Part shown: positions 17,085 to 24,217 of the stretch, in pieces
Numbering within the stretch: the stretch's first letter is position 1
How the letters are laid out: every line of letters starts with the position of its first letter
From: Streptomyces luomodiensis
GTDB lineage: Bacteria > Actinomycetota > Actinomycetes > Streptomycetales > Streptomycetaceae
Reading direction: 5' to 3'
Length of the DNA stretch: 64,000 nt
NCBI RefSeq assembly: GCF_031679605.1
Contig: NZ_CP117522.1
Span: forward strand, 9,548,001-9,612,000
Notes under the pieces: model-generated
What the model was told of the DNA's origin: nothing
Database searches by the model: none
What the model saw: the letters and a program-made list of their open reading frames with translations, nothing else
Translations under genes and position numbers: made by a program

Positions 17085-17678
17085 GTGACACGGCGACCAC
17101 TCCCTGATGAGCGACGGCCCGCGAACGACGGGCCCAAGGCTGCCGCCCGTAATCGCGCCGCCCTGATCGCCGCGGCCCGGGAGATCTTCGCGGAGTCCGG
17201 GCTGGACGTGCCACTGTCCGCGATCGCGCGCCGGGCCGGGGTCGGCCAGGGCGTGCTCTACCGGCACTTCCCCGACCGGGCCGCCGTGGCGCTTGCCGTG
17301 CTGGAGGAGAACGTCCGGGAGATCGAGCGGGCGGCGGCAGCGGACGACGCGGACCTCGCCCACGTCCTCGGTGTCCTGACGTGGCACCAGACCGAGTCGA
17401 CGGCGTTCGTGGGCATCCTCCATGCCGACGGGGCAGGCGGTCGGTCCGACTACGCCGCGACGCTGTCCCAGCGGGTCGAGCGGGCCCTGCGCGGACATCT
17501 GCCCGCGGACCATCGGCTCGCCGCCGATCCCGACGATCTGATGATCGCGGTCGGCATGGTCTCCGGTGCCGTCACCGGCCCCACCCGCGAACACCGGGAG
17601 CGCCGGGCACTCGCGGCATGGCGGCTGCTGGGTGTGGAGGTGGGACCGGTGCGGCCCTTCGAGGGCCGAGAGGAGTGA
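17085..17678 (+). CDS. TetR-family transcriptional regulator
   Basis: 197 aa. The helix-turn-helix is in residues 35-75 (VPLSAIARRAGVGQGVLYRHFPDR). The start is GTG 17085 with no ribosome site; a -10-like TATCCT at 17072-17077 only 7 bases upstream suggests a leaderless transcript, which is frequent for actinobacterial TetR genes. It converges with the SMP-30-like gene. The nearest perfect palindrome is the 18-bp one at 18767 between the lipoprotein and the monooxygenase, so it may control that pair; this is inference. Confidence 0.88.
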   Translation: MTRRPLPDERRPANDGPKAAARNRAALIAAAREIFAESGLDVPLSAIARRAGVGQGVLYRHFPDRAAVALAVLEENVREIERAAAADDADLAHVLGVLTWHQTESTAFVGILHADGAGGRSDYAATLSQRVERALRGHLPADHRLAADPDDLMIAVGMVSGAVTGPTREHRERRALAAWRLLGVEVGPVRPFEGREE

Positions 17679-17690
17679 ACGGGCGGCGGG

Positions 17691-18716
17691 TCAGCCGCCG
17701 TTGGACTGACGGATCCCCTCGGCCAGGGCGTCGAAGGTGTACAGGTAGCCCCCGTCGGGCCCGCTGACGGTCATGTACGCCTTCCTGCCGCCGGGCGTGA
17801 TGGCCACGTTGGTCGCCGACTCCAGACCTTCGGCGGCGCGGGCGGGGACCTCCACGGTCGCCAGCCGCTCACCGTGCTCGCTGTACACCGCCATCGCGGG
17901 CCGGCCGTGCAGCGCCTGGTAGAGGTTGCCGTCGGCGTCCACGGCGATGGAGTCGGTCTGCGCGATCCCGCCGTCGACCCGGATGGCGGTGTGCCGGGAG
18001 GCCACGCCGCCCTCGCCGTCCAGCAGCAGGTAGGAGATGCGGTCCTCGGTCAGTTCGCTGAACCACAGCCCGCGGTAGTCGGCGTCGAAGGAGATGCCGT
18101 TCGGTGCCGACAGGCCGTCCGCCAGGACGGTGGCCTTCTGCCCGTCGCGGCCGATCCGCACCACGCGCCCGGTCGGCTTCCCCTCGGACATGCCGCGTGA
18201 GTCGCTGACAAACAGGTTGCCTTCCTGGTCGAAGGCCAGATCGTCGGGGTTCATCCGCGCCCCGTCGACCTCGCCGGAGAAGAAGGTGCGCGGATCACTG
18301 CCGTCCGGCGCCAGACTCACGATCTCGCCGTGGGAGAAGTCGGTCAGATAGACACGCCCGTCGTAGGGGCTGAACTGCGCCGAGGTGTAGGTCCCGCGGT
18401 CGTCGGTGTGGAACATCCGCGAGGTCTTCTCGCGGACGTCGACGCGGAGCACCTTCCGGTCCCCGGCGGGCGCGGTGACGTCGACGACGAGCAGTTGGCC
18501 GTCCTCGTCGAAGACCGGGCCCTCCAGCAGCGTCATCCCGGTCTCCTGGTGAACCTTCGTCAGTCGCATCACCTTCTGGGCGTGGACCGTCCGGACCGCA
18601 CCGGTGGCGGTCGCCGCGTCCGCGGCGGTGCCGCCTGTCTGCGTGCCGCAGCCGGTGAGGGCCAGCAGGCCGATCGTGGCGAGCTGGGCGAGCGGTGGGA
18701 TCGGGAGTCGTCGCAT
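17691..18716 (-). CDS. SMP-30/gluconolactonase-like lipoprotein
   Basis: 341 aa. The N-terminus has a lipoprotein signal with lipobox LTGC, so it is predicted to be anchored on the outer face of the membrane. The body is a six-bladed beta-propeller of the SMP-30/gluconolactonase/LRE family: EGPVFDEDGQLLVVD, NPDDLAFDQEGNLFVSDSRG, APNGISFDADYRGLWFSE and DSIAVDADGNLY are repeat blades with the typical Ca-binding E/N/D positions. These enzymes hydrolyse lactones. The ATG at 18716 is chosen because it starts the signal peptide. It diverges from a Baeyer-Villiger monooxygenase, an enzyme class that makes lactones or esters. Confidence 0.82.
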   Translation of the reverse strand: MRRLPIPPLAQLATIGLLALTGCGTQTGGTAADAATATGAVRTVHAQKVMRLTKVHQETGMTLLEGPVFDEDGQLLVVDVTAPAGDRKVLRVDVREKTSRMFHTDDRGTYTSAQFSPYDGRVYLTDFSHGEIVSLAPDGSDPRTFFSGEVDGARMNPDDLAFDQEGNLFVSDSRGMSEGKPTGRVVRIGRDGQKATVLADGLSAPNGISFDADYRGLWFSELTEDRISYLLLDGEGGVASRHTAIRVDGGIAQTDSIAVDADGNLYQALHGRPAMAVYSEHGERLATVEVPARAAEGLESATNVAITPGGRKAYMTVSGPDGGYLYTFDALAEGIRQSNGG

Positions 18717-18766
18717 GGAGATCACTCTTCCTGTCCGAAGGAATGCGGAAGCTGCGTCCGCACTAA

Positions 18767-18784
18767 CCGGACAGCATTGTCCGG
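18767..18784. promoter_or_regulatory. Palindromic operator CCGGACA-GCAT-TGTCCGG
   Basis: Perfect 7-bp inverted repeat with a 4-base centre, 51 bp from the lipoprotein start and 106 bp from the monooxygenase start. An additional TGTCCG half-site is at 18732-18737. Size and symmetry fit a TetR-type operator, and a TetR gene lies 1 kb away. Confidence 0.55.
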
Positions 18785-18889
18785 AGCTTGTTACGGTAGT
18801 GCATGGCTGCTCAAGTCCTGCGAGCCGCAGCTCAGTTCGTGGAAGAGACAGCCCCATGGCAGCGAACCGGAAGGAACGAGGTCCCCCGC

Positions 18890-20692
18890 ATGGCGAATTC
18901 CCCTGCGCCGACCCCCGAGGCACTCGCCGAGCTGAGAGAGCGTTACCGGGTCGAACGGGAGCGACGCGTACGGCCCGACGGCACCCGGCAGTACCTCGCC
19001 GCCGACGCCGAGTTCGGCTACTACGCCGCCGACCCGTACGTGGAGACATCCGAGCGCGAGCCGCTGCGGGACCGGGTGGACGTCGCGGTCGTCGGCGGCG
19101 GCTTCGGCGGCATCCTCGCCGGGGCGCGGTTGCGGCAGCAGGGTGTCGAGCGGGTCCGGATCATCGAGAAGGGCGGCGACTTCGGAGGGACCTGGTACTG
19201 GAACCGGTACCCGGGCATCCACTGCGACATCGAGTCGCACGTGTACCTGCCGCTGCTCGACGAGACCGGATACGTCCCGGAGTGGAAGTACGCGCCCGGC
19301 GAGGAGATCCGCCACCACGCGGTGCGCATCTCCCAGAAGTTCGACCTCTACGCCGACGCCCTGTTCTCCACCGCGGTCACGGCTCTGACCTGGGACGACA
19401 CAAATAAGGCATGGATCGTCACGACCGACCGCGGCGACACGTTCCACGCCACGTACGTCATCACGGCCACCGGCACCCTCTCGGAGCTGAAGCTCCCCGG
19501 CATCCCCGGCATCGAGACCTACCGGGGCCACACCTTCCACACCTCACGCTGGGACTACGGCTACACCGGCGGCACCCCGGACGGCGGTCTGACCGGCCTC
19601 GCCGACAAGCGCGTGGGCGTGGTGGGCACCGGTGCCACCGGTATCCAGGTCATCCCCAAGCTCGCCGAGGACGCCCGCCACCTGTACGTCTTCCAGCGCA
19701 CGCCCTCCACGGTGGACATCCGTGCCAACCGCCGTACCACCGCCGCGGACGTCGGCGCCGACCGGCCGGGCTGGGCCGGTGAGCGCCGCGACAACTTCCT
19801 GCGGATCGTCTCCGGCGACGTCGCCGACGAGGATCTCGTGGCCGACCAGTGGACAGCGACGGCGGGCCTGCTGGAGAAGCTCTTGCCGAGCTTCCGCCGC
19901 CAGGGCGACCGGGCGGCCTTCGAGGCGGAGTACGAGGTCGCGGACGCCGCCAAGATGAACGAGATCCGCGCCCGCGTCGATAAGGTCGTCACCGACCCGG
20001 AGACGGCGGAGAAGCTCAAGCCCTGGTATCGGTACGCCTGCAAGCGCCCGACCTTCTCCGACCTGTACCTCCAGACGTTCAACCGCGACAACGTCACCTT
20101 GGTCGACACCGCCGACACCCACGGCATCGAGCGGATGACGGAATACGGTGTCGTCGTCGGCGACACCGAGTACCAGCTGGACTGCCTGATCTTCGCCACC
20201 GGATTCTCCGTCGGCATCTCCGGTGTCCACTCGGGCCGGCTGCCCGTGCGCGGCCGGCAGGGTGTCCGATTGCAGGACGCCTGGCGGGAGCACGGTCCGC
20301 GCACACTGCACGGCTTCACCAGCAACGGCTTCCCGAACCTCATCCAGCTGGGCGGGACGCAGAGCGCCAGCAGCGTCAACTACACACATGTGCTGGACGA
20401 GCACGCCGTGCACGCCGCCGCGCTCGTCGCCGCGGCCGAGGCCGAGGGCGCCCTGATCGAACCCTCGCGCGAGGCCGAGGACGCCTGGATCACGCTCCTG
20501 GCCGAGGGCGCCCCTGACCACGAGTGGTTCCACGCCGAGTGCACCCCCGGTTACTACAACGCCGAAGGCCGCGGCCGGCGGAACGGCCCCATCGCGTATC
20601 CCCACGGTGCGGTCGCCTTCCATGACCTGCTGCGGCGCTGGCGGAAGGAGTCCATGGACGAGGTGCTCGCCGCCCGCGACCAGGTGCTGTAA
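18890..20692 (+). CDS. Baeyer-Villiger type flavin monooxygenase
   Basis: 600 aa. FAD-binding GGGFGG at residues 69-74, then the type I BVMO fingerprint as YRGHTFHTSRWD at 211-222 (consensus F-x-G-x3-H-x3-W-P/D, with Tyr for Phe), then the NADPH-binding GTGATG at 246-251. The segment GGDFGGTWYWNRYPG and the late ATGFSVGISG are also typical of cyclohexanone/phenylacetone monooxygenases. The long N-terminus before the Rossmann fold is seen in the ketosteroid and large-ketone subgroups. ATG 18890 follows GGAAGGAACGAGG. It inserts oxygen next to ketones to give esters or lactones; the divergent lactonase-like lipoprotein could act on the product. Confidence 0.9.
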   Translation: MANSPAPTPEALAELRERYRVERERRVRPDGTRQYLAADAEFGYYAADPYVETSEREPLRDRVDVAVVGGGFGGILAGARLRQQGVERVRIIEKGGDFGGTWYWNRYPGIHCDIESHVYLPLLDETGYVPEWKYAPGEEIRHHAVRISQKFDLYADALFSTAVTALTWDDTNKAWIVTTDRGDTFHATYVITATGTLSELKLPGIPGIETYRGHTFHTSRWDYGYTGGTPDGGLTGLADKRVGVVGTGATGIQVIPKLAEDARHLYVFQRTPSTVDIRANRRTTAADVGADRPGWAGERRDNFLRIVSGDVADEDLVADQWTATAGLLEKLLPSFRRQGDRAAFEAEYEVADAAKMNEIRARVDKVVTDPETAEKLKPWYRYACKRPTFSDLYLQTFNRDNVTLVDTADTHGIERMTEYGVVVGDTEYQLDCLIFATGFSVGISGVHSGRLPVRGRQGVRLQDAWREHGPRTLHGFTSNGFPNLIQLGGTQSASSVNYTHVLDEHAVHAAALVAAAEAEGALIEPSREAEDAWITLLAEGAPDHEWFHAECTPGYYNAEGRGRRNGPIAYPHGAVAFHDLLRRWRKESMDEVLAARDQVL

Positions 20693-20809
20693 CAGGCCAC
20701 ACCCACGGGTCGCCGGGCATGGGGGGTTCGTATCCGGGGCTTGCGTCGAGTGAGCGGTGCACGCGGGGGTACCCAGGACGGCTGAGACGCGCGTGAGGAG
20801 GGACAGACC

Positions 20810-21475
20810 ATGGGCACCCTGACGAAACAGGCCGCGCTGAAGACAGCGACCAAGCCGTCGCTCGCCGGGAAGGCGACGGCCCGGACCGCGGCCACCGCTC
20901 CTGCTTGGTCCCGGCGGGCGATGCGAGCTCTAGGCGGCGAAAACGTCGTCGACGTGCTCACCCGCCAGCACCGGCAGATCCGGCTCGGCTTCCTGCGGGC
21001 CGCCCTTCCCGGCCCATGGCGCCGCCGGAACTTCGACCGGCTGATGCGCCTGCTCGCCGTCCACGAGGCCGCCGAAGAGGCACACGTCCATCCCGTCGCG
21101 CGCCGCGTCCTGCGGCACGGCCGCGAGCTGGCGGCCCGCCGCCGCGCGGAGGAGAAACAAGCCAAGGAGCTGCTGATCGCACTGTGGCACACGGGGCCCG
21201 ACGGGGCCGGGTACCTGCGGCGCCTCAACGAGGTCAGGCGCGTGGTCTCCCGGCATGCCGCGCGTGAGGAGCGTGAGGAGTTCCAGGCCCTCCGGAAGGC
21301 CATCAGCCTTCCCCGGCTCCGCATGCTGGGCGCCGAGGTCAAGTTCGCCCAGGCCTACGCCCCGACCCGGCCGCACCGATGGGTCAACAACGAGGCCACG
21401 AACAAGCTGGCCGCACCGATCCTCGGCCCCGTCGACCGAGCACTCGACGCCCTTCGCCGGCGCAGCGCGTCGTGA
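20810..21475 (+). CDS. Hemerythrin-like cation-binding protein
   Basis: 221 aa, mostly helical. Candidate iron ligands lie in the order of a hemerythrin HHE domain: H in VLTRQHRQIR, HEAAEEAHVH, a K/E-rich helix, and H in VVSRHAAREEREEF. The N-terminal 35 residues are Ala/Thr/Lys rich and probably disordered. ATG follows GAGGAGGGA at 20795-20803. A GGGTAC at 20767-20772 resembles the -10 of stress sigma-B-type promoters in Streptomyces, though no good -35 is seen. It could sense or buffer oxygen, NO or iron. Confidence 0.75.
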   Translation: MGTLTKQAALKTATKPSLAGKATARTAATAPAWSRRAMRALGGENVVDVLTRQHRQIRLGFLRAALPGPWRRRNFDRLMRLLAVHEAAEEAHVHPVARRVLRHGRELAARRRAEEKQAKELLIALWHTGPDGAGYLRRLNEVRRVVSRHAAREEREEFQALRKAISLPRLRMLGAEVKFAQAYAPTRPHRWVNNEATNKLAAPILGPVDRALDALRRRSAS

Positions 21476-21641
21476 CGGCCGCGGTCGGCCGCCCGCGACG
21501 GTGACGCGCGGCTGCGCACCGGGTGTGGGAAATGGCTGAAAATTGATTTAACGCTAAACCATTCTGGGTGTCATTCTGGTCTCACGCCGGGCGACCGCCC
21601 GGTTGCCGGGGCCGCGTTTCCCGCCTTTCACCGCAAAGTCA

Positions 21642-21655
21642 TGGGAGCGCTCCCG
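21642..21655. promoter_or_regulatory. CebR-like LacI-family operator TGGGAGCGCTCCCG
   Basis: The core GGGAGCGCTCCC (21643-21654) is a perfect 12-bp palindrome. The 14-bp sequence differs only at its last base from TGGGAGCGCTCCCA, the known binding site of CebR, the cellobiose/cello-oligosaccharide repressor of streptomycetes. It lies 114 bp upstream of the VOC gene. No sugar-uptake genes are adjacent, so the functional link is uncertain. The same 293-bp gap also contains the near-palindrome TTTAACGCTAAA around 21547. Confidence 0.5.
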
Positions 21656-21768
21656 TCCCGTGTGTGACTACTCAGCGTGGGCGCTTGCGTGCCCTGCGTT
21701 GTCAAGGGTGCAACAACGCGCCCGGCCCGGCAGCCCCGTCTCCTTCCCATAACCGGAGGAAATTCCCC

Positions 21769-22299
21769 ATGACGCAGACCCTTCCGCTCCGCCTCCACCA
21801 CCACGCCTGGGTAACCGATGACCAGGAGGCCAACCGGGTCTTCTACGAGGACGTCCTCGGCCTGCCCCTGGTGGCCACATGGACCGAGAGCGACGTGCTC
21901 TTCGGGGCCGAGCGTGTCTACAGCCACTGCTTCTACGGCCTGGGCGACGGAAGCGTCCTGGCGTTCTTCCAGTTCGCCAACCAGGCGGACCGGGAGGAGT
22001 TCAACACCGCCATCAACTTCACGCCCTGGCGCCACATCGCCTTCAAGGTGGACCAGGAGACCCAGGACGGCATGCGCAGGCGCATCGCCGCGGCCGGTTA
22101 CTCGGAGGAAGACGCTTATGTGATCGACCACGGGTGGTGCGTCTCGCTGTACATCACGGACCCCAACGGGCTGATGCTCGAATTCACCATTGACCACCCC
22201 GACATCGAGAAGATCGAAGCGGAGCGGCGGACGACAGCGCACGCCGACCTCGCCCGCTGGCTCGGCGGCGACCACACCAGCAACAACCCCTGGCGCTGA
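21769..22299 (+). CDS. VOC-family (glyoxalase/extradiol dioxygenase-like) protein
   Basis: 176 aa with the paired beta-alpha-beta modules of the vicinal oxygen chelate fold. Possible metal ligands are H in LHHHAWVTD, H in WRHIAFKV and E in LMLEFTID, the 2-His-1-Glu set of extradiol dioxygenases and related enzymes. SHCFYGLGDGSVLAFFQF is also conserved in this subgroup. The ATG at 21769 follows CGGAGGAAA. It stands alone between a possible operator region and a terminator. The reaction is not predictable from sequence. Confidence 0.82.
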   Translation: MTQTLPLRLHHHAWVTDDQEANRVFYEDVLGLPLVATWTESDVLFGAERVYSHCFYGLGDGSVLAFFQFANQADREEFNTAINFTPWRHIAFKVDQETQDGMRRRIAAAGYSEEDAYVIDHGWCVSLYITDPNGLMLEFTIDHPDIEKIEAERRTTAHADLARWLGGDHTSNNPWR

Positions 22300-22344
22300 C
22301 CCTGCCCCCGGACCGGCCCAACGAGGCATCCCGTTGAAACCGGT

Positions 22345-22379
22345 CCTCGCCGCGCCGGACACCCACCGGCGCGGCGGGG
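22345..22379. terminator. Hairpin terminator between the VOC gene and the injection-system cluster
   Basis: CGCCGCGCCGG at 22348-22358 pairs perfectly with 22366-22376 around the loop ACACCCA; the stem may extend by three more pairs including one G-U. It sits between convergent genes. Confidence 0.65.
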
Positions 22380-22440
22380 CCGGACCCGGAAGCTCGCGGC
22401 TGGAACCACGGGGCGCGGCCGGGGTCTTCGTGCCCCATAC

Positions 22441-23649
22441 TCATCCGGCCCGGTGTGCCGGAACGCATTCGTCCCCCGACCGGGCCATCCGGGCGCCACC
22501 GGCTGAGCCGCGCTGGAAGAACTCCACCTCCGCCAGGGCCAGATGGCGGTCCGGGCCCAGGCCGGTGGGGGAGCGCAGGGTCAGCCGTATGGACGTCACG
22601 TCGCTGATGCCGGTGGAGACCTGTTGACAGCCCGGTTTGTCGCCGAGCGTGATGCTCGTGTGGTGTTTCCCGCTGTCCGACGTCGTCACCTCCAGGTCGA
22701 TCTGGAGGGCGCGCGCCTGGTGAGCGTAGGTCTCGGCATTGACGGACGCGCCGTTGGTGATGGCCAGGTCGACCAGTCGGAACGGCTTGCGGAAGGTGTA
22801 CGTGATCCACGCGCTCGGTCCGGGCGCGCCCCAGTAGCGGTTGTTCAGGCCATCGATGGTGTTGGTGGCCGGGTGGCCCGGGACCTCGGCGCTCGCGCGG
22901 ATCTTCACGGGGCTCACGGGTGTGGGCTTGCCCAGTTTGTCCCGGGTGTCCTCGTACAGGGCGCGTCCGGCGGGCAGCAGCAGGACACCGCCCGCGCACA
23001 GGGCCGCCACCACGGCCAGGATCACCAGGAACCGCACCCCCCGGCCCGATCTCGCCCGCACCCGGCGGCGGAACGGCCACACCGTCCGCCACCACGGCAG
23101 CGGGTCGGGCTTCGCGGTGGTGTGCAGTGGGGCCGCGCAGCGTCGGCAGAACCGGCGCTCCGGCTGATTGGGCGTTCCGCAGGAGGGGCACGGCACCCCC
23201 GCCACCTCGTCCTCCACCGCCGCGGGCCGTACGACGGGGCGCGGGGCCACGGGTTTGGCGGGGCGCACCGGCAGTACCGGTTCCGGCGCCGGTGGCCCGG
23301 GGGCGGCAGGGCTACCCGGCCCCGGCGCGTCTCCGGTGGCCGGGGGCGCCGCTCGGGCCGGGTCGGGACCCTCCGGTGCGGGCTCCCGCCCGGCCGGGCC
23401 CTCCGCCGGGCCGGTGTGCGTCGGGACGGGGCCCGCCCCGGCAGGGGACTGCGACGGGGCCGGTTCCGATGGTGCCGGCTCCGGGGGAGCGACCCGGGAC
23501 GAGGACGAGGACGTGGGCGGGGACGGGGGCGCGGACGAAGGGGCGCTCGGCGCCGGCGCGGTGTCCGACCAGCCCAGATACGCGCCGCAGTTGCCGCAGA
23601 AGTCGTCCGTGGGGCCGTTGGACGCCCCGCACGCGGGACACGCGCGCAT
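22441..23649 (-). CDS. Zinc-ribbon/transmembrane/discoidin-like protein at the end of the injection-system operon (CisA-like)
   Basis: 402 aa. Residues 4-22 form a zinc ribbon (CPACGASN...FCGNCG), followed by about 130 Pro/Ala-rich residues, a second zinc ribbon near 158-175 (CPSCGTPN...FCRRC), a basic WPFRRRVRARSGRG stretch, one membrane helix around 205-227, and a C-terminal galactose-binding/discoidin-like domain (NTIDGLNNRYWG, WITYTFRKPFRLVDLAITNG) of the NADase-type glycan-binding kind. Predicted: N-terminus cytosolic, C-terminus outside. Its place last in the cluster and its architecture resemble, from memory, the membrane protein named CisA in Streptomyces injection systems; no alignment was made. 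The ribosome site is GGGAGGTGA. Confidence 0.75.
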   Translation of the reverse strand: MRACPACGASNGPTDDFCGNCGAYLGWSDTAPAPSAPSSAPPSPPTSSSSSRVAPPEPAPSEPAPSQSPAGAGPVPTHTGPAEGPAGREPAPEGPDPARAAPPATGDAPGPGSPAAPGPPAPEPVLPVRPAKPVAPRPVVRPAAVEDEVAGVPCPSCGTPNQPERRFCRRCAAPLHTTAKPDPLPWWRTVWPFRRRVRARSGRGVRFLVILAVVAALCAGGVLLLPAGRALYEDTRDKLGKPTPVSPVKIRASAEVPGHPATNTIDGLNNRYWGAPGPSAWITYTFRKPFRLVDLAITNGASVNAETYAHQARALQIDLEVTTSDSGKHHTSITLGDKPGCQQVSTGISDVTSIRLTLRSPTGLGPDRHLALAEVEFFQRGSAGGARMARSGDECVPAHRAG

Positions 23650-23653
23650 GGCG

Positions 23654-24217
23654 TCACCTCCCTTCGTCGGCGGGCGGGCCGGGCAGGATCTCCACCCGGC
23701 AGACGGTGTGCACCGGGCACATGGCCCGGACGAGCGCGTGGGCCCGGTCCGCGTCCACCGGCCCCCCGTGCCCCGGCCAGACCCGGACCAGCACTTCGGC
23801 GGGCGGCTCCGGCGGCAGGTCCGCACCGGCGGTGCGCGACCACGCCGCGCCCCCGTCCCCCGCCACCTCGGCGTGCGCGCCGAGCGCCAGCCGCAGCCCC
23901 TCCACCAGCCCCCGCCGGGTGCCGCGCCACCGGTGCAGCTCCACCGCGCGCGCCACCGCCTCGCGGCGCGGCTCCACCGGCCACCGCGGGTCGTGGGCGG
24001 CGCCCACCCAGGACGCCAGCCAGGCCACGAAGTCGGCCGGCGCGACCCGCGGGTCGAGGTAGGCGGGCAGGTTGTCGAGGGTGGCGAACACCGGGGCGAG
24101 GACGGTGTCGAGTCCGGCGGTGAACCGCTGTGCGAAGTCGTCCTCGGCGTACAGGGCGGGCAGGTGCCCGCCGATGGGGTGCCTGCTCGGCAGGCCGGGG
24201 ACGGCGGCGCGGCTCAT
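23654..24217 (-). CDS. Phage tail protein I-like baseplate protein of the injection system
   Basis: 187 aa. The pattern LPALYAEDDFAQRFTAGLDTVL, LDNLPAYLDPRVAPADFVAWLASWVG and HRWRGTRRGLVEGLRLALG matches the tail-protein family found next to gpJ-like proteins in contractile injection systems. It overlaps the upstream baseplate gene by four bases (ATGA), so both are translated together. It would form part of the baseplate wedge beneath the sheath, beside the J-like protein. The following gene starts 4 bases after its stop. Confidence 0.8.
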   Translation of the reverse strand: MSRAAVPGLPSRHPIGGHLPALYAEDDFAQRFTAGLDTVLAPVFATLDNLPAYLDPRVAPADFVAWLASWVGAAHDPRWPVEPRREAVARAVELHRWRGTRRGLVEGLRLALGAHAEVAGDGGAAWSRTAGADLPPEPPAEVLVRVWPGHGGPVDADRAHALVRAMCPVHTVCRVEILPGPPADEGR

